A stretch of DNA of 64,000 nt from assembly GCF_001048695.1 (NCBI RefSeq), contig NZ_CVRB01000003.1, forward strand, positions 1-64,000. Direction: 5' to 3'. The position numbers and the translations under genes are program-made. Positions 39,381 through 48,378 of this stretch are shown here, in pieces. The DNA is from Neobacillus massiliamazoniensis (GTDB lineage: Bacteria > Bacillota > Bacilli > Bacillales > Cytobacillaceae). Numbering within the stretch: the first letter of the stretch is position 1; each line of letters begins with the position of its first letter. A model generated the notes under the pieces. The model was given only the letters and a program-made list of their open reading frames with translations. It was not told the origin of the DNA and did not search any database.

Positions 39381-40592
39381 TTGTTAAAAAAATTAAAAAC
39401 ATCTTTAAGTCCTTTACATGTCTTAAATACTACCCAATTTTTATCCGCATTTGCAGATAGCGCTATTATTATAATTATTGCTTTTATGATTAAAAAGTCA
39501 TTTGGACTCAATGATGAACAAAATCCTTATATTTTTTTAGTTGAAACATTTTTCTTATTTTCTTATGTTATTTTTGCACCATTTGTAGGAACATTTGCAG
39601 ACAGGAATGCCAAATCAAAAGTATTATTCGTGGGAAATTCCGTCAAGACAATTGGAGCTTTACTTATTATTTTAGGAGTCAATCCTGCCTTTTGTTATGG
39701 GTTAATAGGTGTCGGTGCTGCCATTTATGGTCCTGGTAAGTACGGCATTTTAAAAGAGTTAACAACTGATCGAAAACAACTGTTAGATGCAAATGGAAAA
39801 ATAGAAGGTTTTACCATCTTAGCTATTATCATAGGAACAGTGGCCGGGGGATTTCTTTCTGGTAATTTAGTAGTTGGAGAAATCTTTTGTTTAGTCATTT
39901 ATATTATATCTGTTGTTTTAGCATTAAACATCCCTGCAAACGATGGAAATCGTACATTAAAGTACGGTAGAGAAGCAACACAGTTTATTAAAGACCTGAA
40001 AAAATCTTTCAAAAATCTAAAATTAAACTTTACTTTAACCGGTAGCGCATCTTTTTGGATGATTTCTGTTGTCATAAAAAATGGGCTAATTATTTGGATT
40101 CCTGTCCACTTAGGTATAAAAGGCGGATTTCCACAATCATTAATTATTGGGATGACGGCTATTGGCATTGTTATTGGATCTCTATTAGCAAAAAAATATA
40201 CTTCTATTGAAAAATTTTATCGCGCCAATATATACGGGTTTATAGTTGCTGCGTTAGCAATTGTTTTCCCGATGATTTCTGGTCATAATTTGTTTGATGT
40301 AATCCTTACCTGTATTTTTTTACTTGGTATGGGTGTTTTTGCCGGTATGTTTATTATTCCACTTAACGCAACAATGCAAGATGAAGGACATCAAACATTG
40401 GGAGTAGGAAAAACGATTGCAATACAAAATTTTACAGACAATTGTCTGATGTTATTTGGATCATACTCAGTTTATCTTTTAAACAAACAATACGGATTTT
40501 CCGTTATGGCTTCCCTGATCATATTTGGTTTTGTATTTGCTTTATTAATTTGTTATTTAAGTATTATATCTAAAAAAATCAGAATAAAATAA
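39381..40592 (+). CDS. MFS transporter, LplT-like (lysophospholipid transporter family)
   Basis: 403 residues, about 11-12 membrane helices. The N-terminus LSPLHVLNTTQFLSAFADSA and the segment GAAIYGPGKYGILKELT match the LplT family, which moves lysophospholipids across the membrane in Gram-negatives. Substrate in Bacilli is uncertain. TTG start nine bases after GGAGGGG. No acyltransferase partner is adjacent, unlike lplT-aas in enterobacteria. Confidence 0.78.
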   Translation: MLKKLKTSLSPLHVLNTTQFLSAFADSAIIIIIAFMIKKSFGLNDEQNPYIFLVETFFLFSYVIFAPFVGTFADRNAKSKVLFVGNSVKTIGALLIILGVNPAFCYGLIGVGAAIYGPGKYGILKELTTDRKQLLDANGKIEGFTILAIIIGTVAGGFLSGNLVVGEIFCLVIYIISVVLALNIPANDGNRTLKYGREATQFIKDLKKSFKNLKLNFTLTGSASFWMISVVIKNGLIIWIPVHLGIKGGFPQSLIIGMTAIGIVIGSLLAKKYTSIEKFYRANIYGFIVAALAIVFPMISGHNLFDVILTCIFLLGMGVFAGMFIIPLNATMQDEGHQTLGVGKTIAIQNFTDNCLMLFGSYSVYLLNKQYGFSVMASLIIFGFVFALLICYLSIISKKIRIK

Positions 40593-40633
40593 ATACTATA
40601 TAACTGAAAAGCTTTTAAAAAAATGGGAGGGAA

Positions 40634-41233
40634 ATGGTTAAATTGATATGGAATCGTGAAAAGCGTATGCCAATTATCTTTGTATCAGCCATAATCCTTT
40701 TTATTAGCAGCCTCTTTATGCCTTTCGTTTTGGTATTTTTAATACAAGAATCAGTTTATCATTCAAAATCCTACTGGTTTTTTGAAACACCTACTTCAGC
40801 CTATATAACATTTATGATTGGAATGGTTTGGATACCAATCGTTTTAATATTACATCTTATCATCCAATGGAAATATGAATTACGATTACTTAAATGGATT
40901 ACGATTTTTTTAATTTGCTGGAGTATTCCTTTCTTCATATATGGTATATCTAATTATTATTACTTCGATAAAAAGGGGTTGCACTATAACCACTTAGAAT
41001 CAATTAATCAGATAACTACTTATGAGTGGGAGAATTTCAAAGAAGTAAAAGAAATTTATTCAAGAAATAAGGGGATCACTTATTTAACTAATTATCAATT
41101 TTTAACGACAGACAATAAAGTTATCACACTTCCTTATGATATTAAATTTAAAGAAAATCAAAATAGGATAATAGAAAAACTTAAAGAACACGATATTAGA
41201 GTAACAAGCAATTATATGGATCAATATGAATAA
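40634..41233 (+). CDS. Membrane protein of unknown function
   Basis: 199 residues: three predicted membrane helices in the first 115 residues (LFMPFVLVFLIQ; FMIGMVWIPIVLILHLIIQW; WITIFLICWSIPFFIYGI), then a C-terminal soluble part of about 80 residues with alternating strands (ESINQITTYEWENFKEVKEI; TTDNKVITLPYDIKF) that could be PH-like. GGGAGGGAA precedes the ATG. Not recognised. Confidence 0.7.
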   Translation: MVKLIWNREKRMPIIFVSAIILFISSLFMPFVLVFLIQESVYHSKSYWFFETPTSAYITFMIGMVWIPIVLILHLIIQWKYELRLLKWITIFLICWSIPFFIYGISNYYYFDKKGLHYNHLESINQITTYEWENFKEVKEIYSRNKGITYLTNYQFLTTDNKVITLPYDIKFKENQNRIIEKLKEHDIRVTSNYMDQYE

Positions 41234-41364
41234 TTTTGGAAATCAGGTATGACTGGACTCCTTCGAACGAACGGACAGTTGATTTATGTTTTGAAAAACA
41301 AGGTATGATATAAAGAGGAGCAAATAAGTGTAATCTGATGCAAGAGTTTAAAAGAGAGGTAGCT

Positions 41365-41964
41365 ATGATTAGTATAAAGAAAAATTCTGAAATTGCTATT
41401 GTCATTGTTCATGAAATATATGGAATTAACCAACATATGAATTATATTTGTGAAAAATTATCGCAACATGGTTTGGATGTTATGTGCCCCAATTTACTCA
41501 TACAAGAAAATCCTTTTGATTATACGCAAGGGGAAGAAGCATATTATAATTTTATGGAGAATGTTGGTTTTCAAAATGCTTTATTAAAAATAAAAGATTT
41601 GTTATCCAATATCAAAAATAAATATAAAAAGGTATTTGTAGTCGGATTTAGTGTTGGGGCTACTGTTGCTTGGTTGAGCAGTGAGGAAAACACTTTGGAC
41701 GGAGTAATTGGATATTATGGTTCACGTATCAGAAATTATGTGGAAATAAATCCTCAATGTCCAGTGTTACTGTTTTTCCCACAAAAAGAAAAGTCATTTA
41801 ATGTTGATGAGTTGATTGCAAATTTAAATAAAAAGGGTAAGGTCAAGATACAAAATTTTGAAGGGGAACATGGATTTAGTGACCCATATTCCAAAAATTA
41901 TAATGAAGAATCCGCTAGAAAGGCCATTAACGAATTGATTAATTTTATAAAATATAGAGCCTAA
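41365..41964 (+). CDS. Dienelactone hydrolase-family alpha/beta hydrolase
   Basis: 199 residues from the ATG at 41365 (AGAGGT upstream); an in-frame ATG at 41338 is possible. Alpha/beta-hydrolase features: VIVHEIYGINQHM oxyanion region, nucleophile elbow GFSVGA (Ser, where classical dienelactone hydrolases have Cys), and catalytic His in EGEHGFSDPY. Substrate unknown. Confidence 0.8.
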   Translation: MISIKKNSEIAIVIVHEIYGINQHMNYICEKLSQHGLDVMCPNLLIQENPFDYTQGEEAYYNFMENVGFQNALLKIKDLLSNIKNKYKKVFVVGFSVGATVAWLSSEENTLDGVIGYYGSRIRNYVEINPQCPVLLFFPQKEKSFNVDELIANLNKKGKVKIQNFEGEHGFSDPYSKNYNEESARKAINELINFIKYRA

Positions 41965-41978
41965 TTTGATATTAAAAA

Positions 41979-42017
41979 AGCGCTTGGGACATTTTTTCAG
42001 TCCCAAGCGTTTTTTCA
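41979..42017 (+). terminator. Rho-independent terminator of the hydrolase gene
   Basis: GCGCTTGGGA / TCCCAAGCG stem then TTTTTT. Confidence 0.9.
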
Positions 42018-42159
42018 TGCTTAATAGTGAGGTAAAAACAACATTCTTTAAGAAAACAGACTTCTTTTAACAAACAAGTATAGAACTTTCGGAGTGCGAT
42101 ATGATAGTAAAAGGGATTTAGGGCAAGCTTCCAGTAAATATGGAAAGAGGGAATAGAGA

Positions 42160-43638
42160 TTGAATAAAAGAATTTACTATCATACGGTTATTTTTTTCGT
42201 CATCATTTCATTATCTGTTGCTTTCCTTGATAAAAGTTCTGTATCCTCATCTGAAAATACTGGGGCATGGGCCCAACAGCTAACTCAACTTATTAGCAAA
42301 GACGCTGTTTTACAAGGCGCCGTTGTCGGAATTAGTGTCCGCAATGCAAAAGACGGTAAAATCATTTACGATCATCAAGGCAATCTCCGCCTTCGACCTG
42401 CTTCGAATATGAAACTTTTGACGGCGGCAGCCGCTCTATCTGTACTTGGAGAAGATTATACTTTTTCTACTGAAGTGTTAACAGACGGTCAGGTAAGAAA
42501 GAAAAAACTGTTGGGCAATCTTTATCTTAAAGGAAAAGGGGATCCGACACTATTAAAATCCGACTTTGACAAAATGGCTGAGGACATTCACAGCCAAGGG
42601 ATCAATGAAATAAAAGGGAGCCTGATTGGCGATGATTCTTGGTACGATCAAGTTCGGTATTCAACTGATTTATCGTGGAGTGATGAAGGCACCTATTATG
42701 GGGCACAAGTTTCTGCCCTCACTGCATCTCCAGATAAAGACTATGATGCAGGTTCCATCATTGTGGAGGTAAAACCAGGTGCTAAAAGCAGCGACCAAGC
42801 GATAGTAACGACAACCCCAAAAACGAACTATGAAAAAATAATCAATCAAGTTAAGACAGTTCCGGAAGACGGAAAAAAAGATACTACAATAGAACGGGAA
42901 CATGCAAAAAATAGTATTACGATTAAAGGAACGATTCCCGTTAACGCAAAAGAAGAAAAAGAATCGATTGGGGTATGGAATCCAACCCGTTACGCGTTAA
43001 CCCTTTTTAAACAATCACTAGCTGACCATGGCATCGAAGTATCAGGAAAATTAAAAACCGATTCGGTGCCTGACACCGCAAAAGTTTTAATCACACACCA
43101 ATCTATACCTTTGTCTGAGCTATTTATTCCGTTTATGAAGCTAAGTAACAATGGACATGCAGAGGTTTTGGTTAAAGAAATGGGCAAGGTGAAAAAGGAA
43201 GAAGGCAGCTGGGAAAAGGGTTTAGAAGTGTTGAAGGCTGAAATAGCTAAATTTGGAGTAACCACAGATGCAATTCTCGTTCGGGATGGGTCAGGAATAT
43301 CCGATGCAGATCTTATCCCGGCGAATCAAATATCTCAGCTTTTATTTGCGGTTCAAAAGGAAAAGTGGTTTCCAGTCTTTCTAAATTCGTTGCCCGTTGC
43401 CGGTGAGAGTGAACGAATGGTGGGCGGTAATTTGCGTAATCGGATGAAAGGACCTGCCATTCAGGGGAAGGTCAAAGCAAAGACCGGAACGATCTCGACG
43501 GTTAGTTCGTTATCAGGCTATGTCCAAACAAAAAGCGGCCAAACCATAATCTTTTCCATCCTGTTGAATAATCTGTTAGATGAGGAGAAAGGAAAACCGA
43601 TCGAGGATAAAATGGTTCAGATTCTGGCGAACATTTAA
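42160..43638 (+). CDS. dacC: D-alanyl-D-alanine carboxypeptidase/endopeptidase, PBP4a type (peptidase S13)
   Basis: 492 residues. N-terminal signal or anchor segment, then the S13 active-site motifs: SxxK as Ser82-Asn-Met-Lys85 (RPASNMKLL), SxN as LSNNGHAE, and KTG as KAKTGTIS. Acts outside the membrane, trimming D-alanine from peptidoglycan peptides and possibly cutting cross-links. TTG start behind AGAGGGAA. Matches DacC of B. subtilis in length and order. Single gene, ended by a bidirectional terminator. Confidence 0.92.
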   Translation: MNKRIYYHTVIFFVIISLSVAFLDKSSVSSSENTGAWAQQLTQLISKDAVLQGAVVGISVRNAKDGKIIYDHQGNLRLRPASNMKLLTAAAALSVLGEDYTFSTEVLTDGQVRKKKLLGNLYLKGKGDPTLLKSDFDKMAEDIHSQGINEIKGSLIGDDSWYDQVRYSTDLSWSDEGTYYGAQVSALTASPDKDYDAGSIIVEVKPGAKSSDQAIVTTTPKTNYEKIINQVKTVPEDGKKDTTIEREHAKNSITIKGTIPVNAKEEKESIGVWNPTRYALTLFKQSLADHGIEVSGKLKTDSVPDTAKVLITHQSIPLSELFIPFMKLSNNGHAEVLVKEMGKVKKEEGSWEKGLEVLKAEIAKFGVTTDAILVRDGSGISDADLIPANQISQLLFAVQKEKWFPVFLNSLPVAGESERMVGGNLRNRMKGPAIQGKVKAKTGTISTVSSLSGYVQTKSGQTIIFSILLNNLLDEEKGKPIEDKMVQILANI

Positions 43639-43712
43639 ATGGCTAAAATAGTAGGATTTGCTGTGCGTTTGCATGGACTTTTTAAAATGATGGCTCTGTT
43701 GAATTTCTTTAA

Positions 43713-43749
43713 ACGAAAACCTGCCTCTTACCCAGCGCAGGTTTTCGTA
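43713..43749. terminator. Bidirectional terminator between dacC and the minus-strand gene pair
   Basis: Perfect ACGAAAACCTGC / GCAGGTTTTCGT stem. It serves dacC from the left. It also overlaps the last codons of the minus-strand gene ending at 43728. Confidence 0.8.
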
Positions 43750-43964
43750 TCATTTTGTATGTCATTAAGATGGTTTAAATACCTTTGAATGGAATCGTGG
43801 TTTAATTCTAGAAATCTTTGCAAGCTGTCCGGGATAAACTTGTCGGTGCACTCCAGCGTGTTCGGACTTAAGGAGATTTTTAAAAATACTTGTTCTTTTG
43901 AATCCCTACATCTAATGTTCACTTTTGTTTCCTTATTTTTAATATCTACAATTTCATATCTCAT
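43728..43964 (-). CDS. Unknown small protein, second gene of the riboswitch-controlled pair
   Basis: 78 residues, no signal peptide or membrane span. A strand-rich first half (YEIVDIKNKETKVNIRCRD; QVFLKISLSPNTLE) is followed by a helical end (DSLQRFLELNHDSIQRYLNH). The ATG overlaps the preceding gene by four bases (ATGA). Not recognised. Its value lies in context: it lies in a two-gene unit downstream of a c-di-GMP riboswitch. Confidence 0.65.
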   Translation of the reverse strand: MRYEIVDIKNKETKVNIRCRDSKEQVFLKISLSPNTLECTDKFIPDSLQRFLELNHDSIQRYLNHLNDIQNDTKTCAG

Positions 43965-44209
43965 TCAGCTAACACACTCAATTCTAAACTTCTAGTCATA
44001 AAGCATGCTCTTTCAAGGTTTTGAATGCACTCTATTCGAATGCTTTCTTCACATACAAAATCATTTAAAAGCTCATTCTTTAATCTGGAATAGATCATCA
44101 AAATTTGATCATTATTCATCTGATTTAAATTGTTTCTTGCTGCATATGTAAGAAATTCTCTTTCAAAGTATTCAGCAGTCCCGAATAAAATAGTCACGAT
44201 CGTCTCCAT
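43961..44209 (-). CDS. Unknown small protein, first gene of the riboswitch-controlled pair
   Basis: 82 residues, predicted almost wholly helical (TAEYFEREFLTYAARNNLNQ; SIRIECIQNLERACFMTRSL), with two Cys in the second half. No membrane segment or known domain. AGGTGGAAGG precedes the ATG. It is coupled to the following gene. The transcript begins with a c-di-GMP-I aptamer and terminator about 110-280 bases upstream, so expression should depend on c-di-GMP. Confidence 0.68.
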   Translation of the reverse strand: METIVTILFGTAEYFEREFLTYAARNNLNQMNNDQILMIYSRLKNELLNDFVCEESIRIECIQNLERACFMTRSLELSVLAE

Positions 44210-44320
44210 CCTTCCACCTAAAACTAAATTATTTTACAAATCACTTTTATTTTTTCTAAAAAGTCAATTATATCACCGATTTTTTTACTGATTGTTTTAT
44301 CACCCCATACAATGTTTTCT

Positions 44321-44358
44321 AAAAATAAAAATCCCACCCAAAAAAAGATTGGTGGAAT
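44321..44358 (-). terminator. Expression-platform terminator of the c-di-GMP riboswitch
   Basis: On the minus strand ATTCCACC pairs with GGTGGGAT (one G-U pair), followed by TTTTATTTTT. It lies 50 bases after the aptamer and 110 bases before the first gene. GATTGG just after the aptamer can pair with CCAATC beside the left arm, offering an antiterminator. Confidence 0.7.
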
Positions 44359-44404
44359 AAAAGTATGTTCGGCATTATTACAATGCATTAGTTTTATATC
44401 CAAT

Positions 44405-44490
44405 CCTTTTTGGCAACCCGACTATCCTAGCCAATGACCTTAGACTCGTAGCTTTGCGTCCTTTACCTTTCGATAAGTTTGCCTTTTTCA
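44405..44490 (-). ncRNA. Cyclic di-GMP-I (GEMM-I) riboswitch aptamer
   Basis: On the minus strand the element opens with GGCAAACTTATCGAAAGG. The conserved core GGACGCAAAGCTACGAGTCT and AAGGTCATTGGCTAGGATAG follow, and it closes with TCGGGTTGCC, whose GTTGCC pairs with the opening GGCAAAC. The GACGCAAAGC stretch and CTAAGGTC...GGCTAGG are the GEMM-I hallmarks. A gene on the plus strand (the Bcr/CflA exporter) starts 300 bp away but is on the opposite strand. The controlled genes are the pair at 44209-43728. Confidence 0.85.
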
Positions 44491-44795
44491 ATTTGATACT
44501 TTTATACTATATCGAAAGATAGATAGGTTCAACATAATTCAACAAAAATTTACAAAAAAAACAATAAATCTAATTATTTTCACATCTATCTATATACCTG
44601 TATATTATCGGTTTTGTGCTCCAAAAGTTTATAGTTGTAAATGAAAAAAGTGTAAAAATAAAGGACTTTTTAACACGATAGTAGAATGGAAAATAGAAAC
44701 GGTCATGATTTTTTTAAAATTGGTGGTTCAACATACAATCGTTAGTAATGAATTAACAAAAATTTGTGGCCCAATTTATTAAAACTGGAGGAAAA

Positions 44796-46040
44796 ATGAA
44801 GGAAAATCTAGCTATTTTACAAAACAACAGTAGACTCTCCAAGTCTAAGAGAATTTGGATGGCCTGTGTGCTTGGGTCTTTATCAGCTTTTGGACCATTA
44901 TCCATTGATATGTACCTTCCTGCACTGCCGAATTTGGGAAAAGACTTTCACGCAAATCCATCCGTTGTCCAGCTTAGCTTAACCTTTTTCTTACTCGGAA
45001 TATCTTCCGGGCAGTTGTTTTCTGGTCCGCTAAGTGATATCCGCGGGCGTCGTAAACCGCTTTTGATTGGTTTAATTATTTATTTTATCGTCTCCCTATT
45101 GTGTGTGTTTAGCACTTCTATCTGGACTTTAATTGCGTTGCGCTTTATTCAAGGATTGTCCGCATCAGCAGGAGTTGTCATCTCAAGGGCAGTTGTCCGC
45201 GATTTATATTCCGGCACTGAATTAACCAAATTCTTTGCACTTTTAGCATTAGTTAACGGGGTCGCACCAATTATGGCACCAGTTATTGGTGCCCAGCTGC
45301 TTCGATTTGTTCCATGGCAAGGTGTGTTTATCGTTTTAAGTTTAATAGGGTTGATCATGTTTTTTGTCGTCCTATTCGGGTTACCAGAAACTCTTCAACT
45401 GGAAAGACGTTCAACAGGAGGAGTCAAAAATACCATTGTGACTTTTCGAAACTTAATATTGGATCGGAGTTTCATTGGATACGCTTTGGTTCAGAGCCTT
45501 GTTTTTTCCGCCATGTTCGCTTATATTTCAGGCTCTCCGTTTGTGGTGCAAAATATATATGGGGCTTCACCGCAAATGTTTAGTCTTATTTTTGCCATTA
45601 ATGGCTTGGGGATTATGATTGCCAGTCAAGTGACGGGAAAACTGGCGGGGCGCATACGTGAGTCCAAACTTCTTGTTTTTGGTTTGGGAATGTCGTGGAT
45701 GGGAGCATTCATATTATTCATTTTCTTATTATTGCGCCTTGATCTGATTTTTATTTTACTACCACTCTTTTTTGTTGTATCAAGCGTTGGGATGGTGAAT
45801 ACAGCCGGATTTTCACTAGCTATGCAAAAACAAGGGAAGTCTGCCGGCAGCGCATCAGCCCTGCTAGGCGTGCTATCGTTAGCTTCCGGTGCGATTGTGG
45901 CTCCCCTTGTAGGAATTGGAGGCGGACAATCTGCCATTCCAATGGGTGTTGTAATAATATGTGTCAGCAGTGGTGCTGTTCTTTCTTACTTATGCCTAGT
46001 TCGAAAAGCTAAAGCGACAACTAATGACGATGGACAATAA
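44796..46040 (+). CDS. Bcr/CflA-family multidrug efflux MFS transporter
   Basis: 414 residues from the ATG at 44796 (TGGAGGAAAA upstream); the longer frame from 44766 lacks a site. Twelve helices, with SAFGPLSIDMYLPALPNLGK at the start and motif A as GPLSDIRGRRKPLL (DHA1 family). GLSASAGVVISRAVVRDLYS is motif C-like. Proton-driven export of drugs such as bicyclomycin is known for the family; this substrate is unknown. Confidence 0.9.
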   Translation: MKENLAILQNNSRLSKSKRIWMACVLGSLSAFGPLSIDMYLPALPNLGKDFHANPSVVQLSLTFFLLGISSGQLFSGPLSDIRGRRKPLLIGLIIYFIVSLLCVFSTSIWTLIALRFIQGLSASAGVVISRAVVRDLYSGTELTKFFALLALVNGVAPIMAPVIGAQLLRFVPWQGVFIVLSLIGLIMFFVVLFGLPETLQLERRSTGGVKNTIVTFRNLILDRSFIGYALVQSLVFSAMFAYISGSPFVVQNIYGASPQMFSLIFAINGLGIMIASQVTGKLAGRIRESKLLVFGLGMSWMGAFILFIFLLLRLDLIFILLPLFFVVSSVGMVNTAGFSLAMQKQGKSAGSASALLGVLSLASGAIVAPLVGIGGGQSAIPMGVVIICVSSGAVLSYLCLVRKAKATTNDDGQ

Positions 46041-46106
46041 AGCATTTGTCATAAAAAATCTTAAAAATAATAGGATATAGTAAAAAGAAAAGAAGTGAAT
46101 AATAGA

Positions 46107-46156
46107 CGGCAATGGTGCCATGGATGCAGTTTTAGGCTGTATCATGGCACCTTTTT
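46107..46156 (+). promoter_or_regulatory. ANTAR (EutV) antitermination hairpin and overlapping terminator, eut leader
   Basis: CGGC-AATGGT-GCC (46107-46119) is a hairpin with a hexaloop having A at position 1 and G at position 4, the feature bound by ANTAR proteins such as EutV. Its 3' half is the 5' arm of a strong terminator: GGTGCCAT (46114-46121) pairs with ATGGCACC (46144-46151), with an inner GATGCAG/CTGTATC stem and TTTTT. The two folds exclude each other. EutV binding would allow read-through into eutL. The upstream partner hairpin of the usual dual motif was not found. Confidence 0.7.
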
Positions 46157-46175
46157 GCATGTTGGAGGTGGATGT

Positions 46176-46832
46176 ATGACACTGAAACGGGTTCCGGCAT
46201 TTGCCTTAGCGAGTCGAATGATCCCTTATATCGATGAGGGATTAAGAGAACAGCTACAAGTGCCAAACAATATTAATAGTCTAGCGTTAGTAACGAGTAC
46301 AAGTGATGATGTCGGCTACACCGCATTAGATGAAGCGACAAAAAAAGCTGCGGTAGAAGTGATTTATGCAAAGTCATTTTATGCTGGTTCGGCGCATTCA
46401 TCAGGACCACTTTCAGGGGAGTTTTTGGGAATTTTAGGGGCGACCACTCCGTCCGAAGTCAAAAGTGGGCTCGAGGTGGCAATTCAAACGATCAATGAAG
46501 GACCGGCGTTTTATGCCGTGGATGAGGAAGGAAATCACGCCTATTACGCCCATACGATTTCAAGGACTGGTACGTATTTATCAAAACTGGCGGGAATCGA
46601 GCCAGGTGAGCCGTTAGCCTATTTAATCGCTCCTCCACTTGAAGCGATTGTCGCTTTAGATGCCGCCTTAAAAGCTGCTGATGTGAAGCTTTGTGTGTTT
46701 TATGGACCCCCGACGGAAACGAATTTTGGCGGCGGGCTTTTAACTGGCAGCCAATCGGCCTGCGCTGCCGCAGCTGAAGCCTTTGCAGATACCGTAAGAA
46801 AAATCGCGCTCAATCCGCATCATTCATTATAG
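46176..46832 (+). CDS. eutL: Ethanolamine microcompartment shell protein EutL
   Basis: 218 residues from the ATG at 46176 behind TTGGAGGTGG. EutL is a tandem-BMC-domain trimer facet protein of the ethanolamine microcompartment. Features: VPAFALASRMIPYIDEGLRE, then DEEGNHAYYAHTISRTG and FYGPPTETNFGGGLLTGSQS. First gene of the eut operon, directly after the EutV-type leader terminator. Confidence 0.93.
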   Translation: MTLKRVPAFALASRMIPYIDEGLREQLQVPNNINSLALVTSTSDDVGYTALDEATKKAAVEVIYAKSFYAGSAHSSGPLSGEFLGILGATTPSEVKSGLEVAIQTINEGPAFYAVDEEGNHAYYAHTISRTGTYLSKLAGIEPGEPLAYLIAPPLEAIVALDAALKAADVKLCVFYGPPTETNFGGGLLTGSQSACAAAAEAFADTVRKIALNPHHSL

Positions 46833-46849
46833 AAGTGAGGAATGGCTAA

Positions 46850-47188
46850 ATGGAAAAAAAGCAGCGCGTCATTCAAGAATACGTACCGGGTAAGCAATTG
46901 ACATTAGCTCACATCATTGCGAATCCTGATAAGGCACTTTATACAAAGCTTGGAATTTCACAGGTAGGAGCAATCGGTATTTTAACGTTAACACCAACAG
47001 AAACGGCGATTATTGCCGCCGATATCGCCACAAAATCGGCCGATATTGAAATCGGCTATTTAGATCGATTCACTGGTTCATTGGTGATTTGCGGAACCGT
47101 TTCCGACGTTGAGATGGCTATTAACAAGATAAATCAATTTTTAAGTATGCACTTAAAATTCGAACCGGCGGAGATAACCCGATCATGA
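46850..47188 (+). CDS. eutS: Ethanolamine microcompartment shell protein EutS
   Basis: 112 residues, circularly permuted BMC-domain hexamer subunit: QEYVPGKQLTLAHIIANPDK, then IGILTLTPTETAIIAADIA. 17 bp after eutL; its stop overlaps the eutP start. Confidence 0.93.
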   Translation: MEKKQRVIQEYVPGKQLTLAHIIANPDKALYTKLGISQVGAIGILTLTPTETAIIAADIATKSADIEIGYLDRFTGSLVICGTVSDVEMAINKINQFLSMHLKFEPAEITRS

Positions 47189-47625
47189 AAAAAGGCAAAG
47201 TTATGATCATTGGTCCGATTGGTTCTGGGAAATCGACATTGACAAAACGTTTGCTCGAGGATTCTTCACCTGTAACGAAAACTCAGGCGCTTACCTATAT
47301 GGATTGGATCATTGATACACCTGGGGAATACAGTGAAAATCCAATGTTTTACCGTTCTTTAATGGCAACATCATTAGAAGCAAAAATCCTTCTGGTCATT
47401 CAAGATGCTACCAGACACCACCAACTACTGCCGCCAAATTTTTCACAAGGCTTTCCATTGCGTTCATTTGGAGTGATAACAAAGATAGACCACCCGGATG
47501 CACATATCGAACAAGCAGTACAGCTATTAAGGCAAGTATTGCCATTAAGTGAGATTTTTCAAGTGTCATCCGTTACGTTAGAGGGAATGGATGAACTGAG
47601 AGAAGCTATCTTGAAGGTAATATAA
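47185..47625 (+). CDS. eutP: EutP/PduV-family GTPase-like protein
   Basis: 146 residues with P-loop GPIGSGKST (about 10-18), DTPGEY as G3, and TKID near residue 94 as G4. EutP of related clusters has been linked to acetate kinase activity and to microcompartment positioning; the role here is open. Overlaps eutS by four bases (ATGA). Confidence 0.9.
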   Translation: MKKGKVMIIGPIGSGKSTLTKRLLEDSSPVTKTQALTYMDWIIDTPGEYSENPMFYRSLMATSLEAKILLVIQDATRHHQLLPPNFSQGFPLRSFGVITKIDHPDAHIEQAVQLLRQVLPLSEIFQVSSVTLEGMDELREAILKVI

Positions 47626-47768
47626 ATCGCTCCAATACATATTGTGCGAATTGGGCGAATAATATGGTACAAACCTATTCGCAAGGAGCGGACGATTTTG
47701 ATGGTGTTTAAGCATGAAATTACGGATGTTGTCGAGATGCTGATGGAAACCGAAAGGGTAGATGGAAT

Positions 47769-48371
47769 ATGAGAAACGATAAAATCATGATTGTCGATGA
47801 TGATCCCATCACCCGAATGGATTTACGTGAAATGCTTCTAGCGGAGGGCTATCAAGTTGCAATGGAATGCAAAAACGGAGAGGAAGCGGTAGAAAAAAGT
47901 CTTAAACTAAAGCCAGATTTAATTATTATGGATGTCAAAATACCGTTTTTAAATGGGATTAAGGCTTCGAAAATTATTCGTAAAAAAATAGATACGGCTA
48001 TTCTACTGCTATCAGCCTATAGTCACCGCGAGCTGATTGAGAACGCAAAGGAAGCGGGCGTTTCAGCCTATCTTGTAAAGCCGGTGACAGAAGCCGATTT
48101 AATTCCAGCAATCGAAATTGCTCTCTACCAGCAGAGACAAATTCAAAGTCTCTCAATGGAATTACAATCCTTAAAGGCAAAATTGAAAGAGCGCCACCTG
48201 ATAGAAAAAGCGAAAGGAAAAGTCATGGAAGCACTGCTATTGTCGGAAGATGCTGCGTACAGGAGGATTCGTGAATACAGCATGAAAAATCGAATTGCCC
48301 TCGCTGTGGTCGCGGGATTTATTTTAAATAAGCCGAAAGAGTTTTTAGAAACAACTCTTTTGCAGGAGTGA
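47769..48371 (+). CDS. eutV: EutV response regulator with C-terminal ANTAR RNA-binding domain
   Basis: 200 residues. Receiver domain 1-120: acid pocket DDD (residues 11-13), phosphoacceptor Asp56 in IIMDVKIPF, a Ser in LLSAY and Lys in LVKPVTEADL. ANTAR domain about 130-190 (ELQSLKAKLKERHLIEKAKG; EALLLSEDAAYRRIREYSMK). Phosphorylated EutV binds leader hairpins and prevents termination. The usual EutW kinase gene, normally adjacent, is not in this window. The 143 bp before eutV hold only a short 25-codon frame (47698-47772) and an imperfect hairpin. Confidence 0.93.
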   Translation: MRNDKIMIVDDDPITRMDLREMLLAEGYQVAMECKNGEEAVEKSLKLKPDLIIMDVKIPFLNGIKASKIIRKKIDTAILLLSAYSHRELIENAKEAGVSAYLVKPVTEADLIPAIEIALYQQRQIQSLSMELQSLKAKLKERHLIEKAKGKVMEALLLSEDAAYRRIREYSMKNRIALAVVAGFILNKPKEFLETTLLQE

Positions 48372-48378
48372 CATTGTT

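Noticed and set aside
47627..47768. A second EutV leader hairpin before eutV
   Set aside because: There is an imperfect CGCTCC/GGAGCG pairing, but no hexaloop with A1 and G4 and no terminator, so I do not call it.
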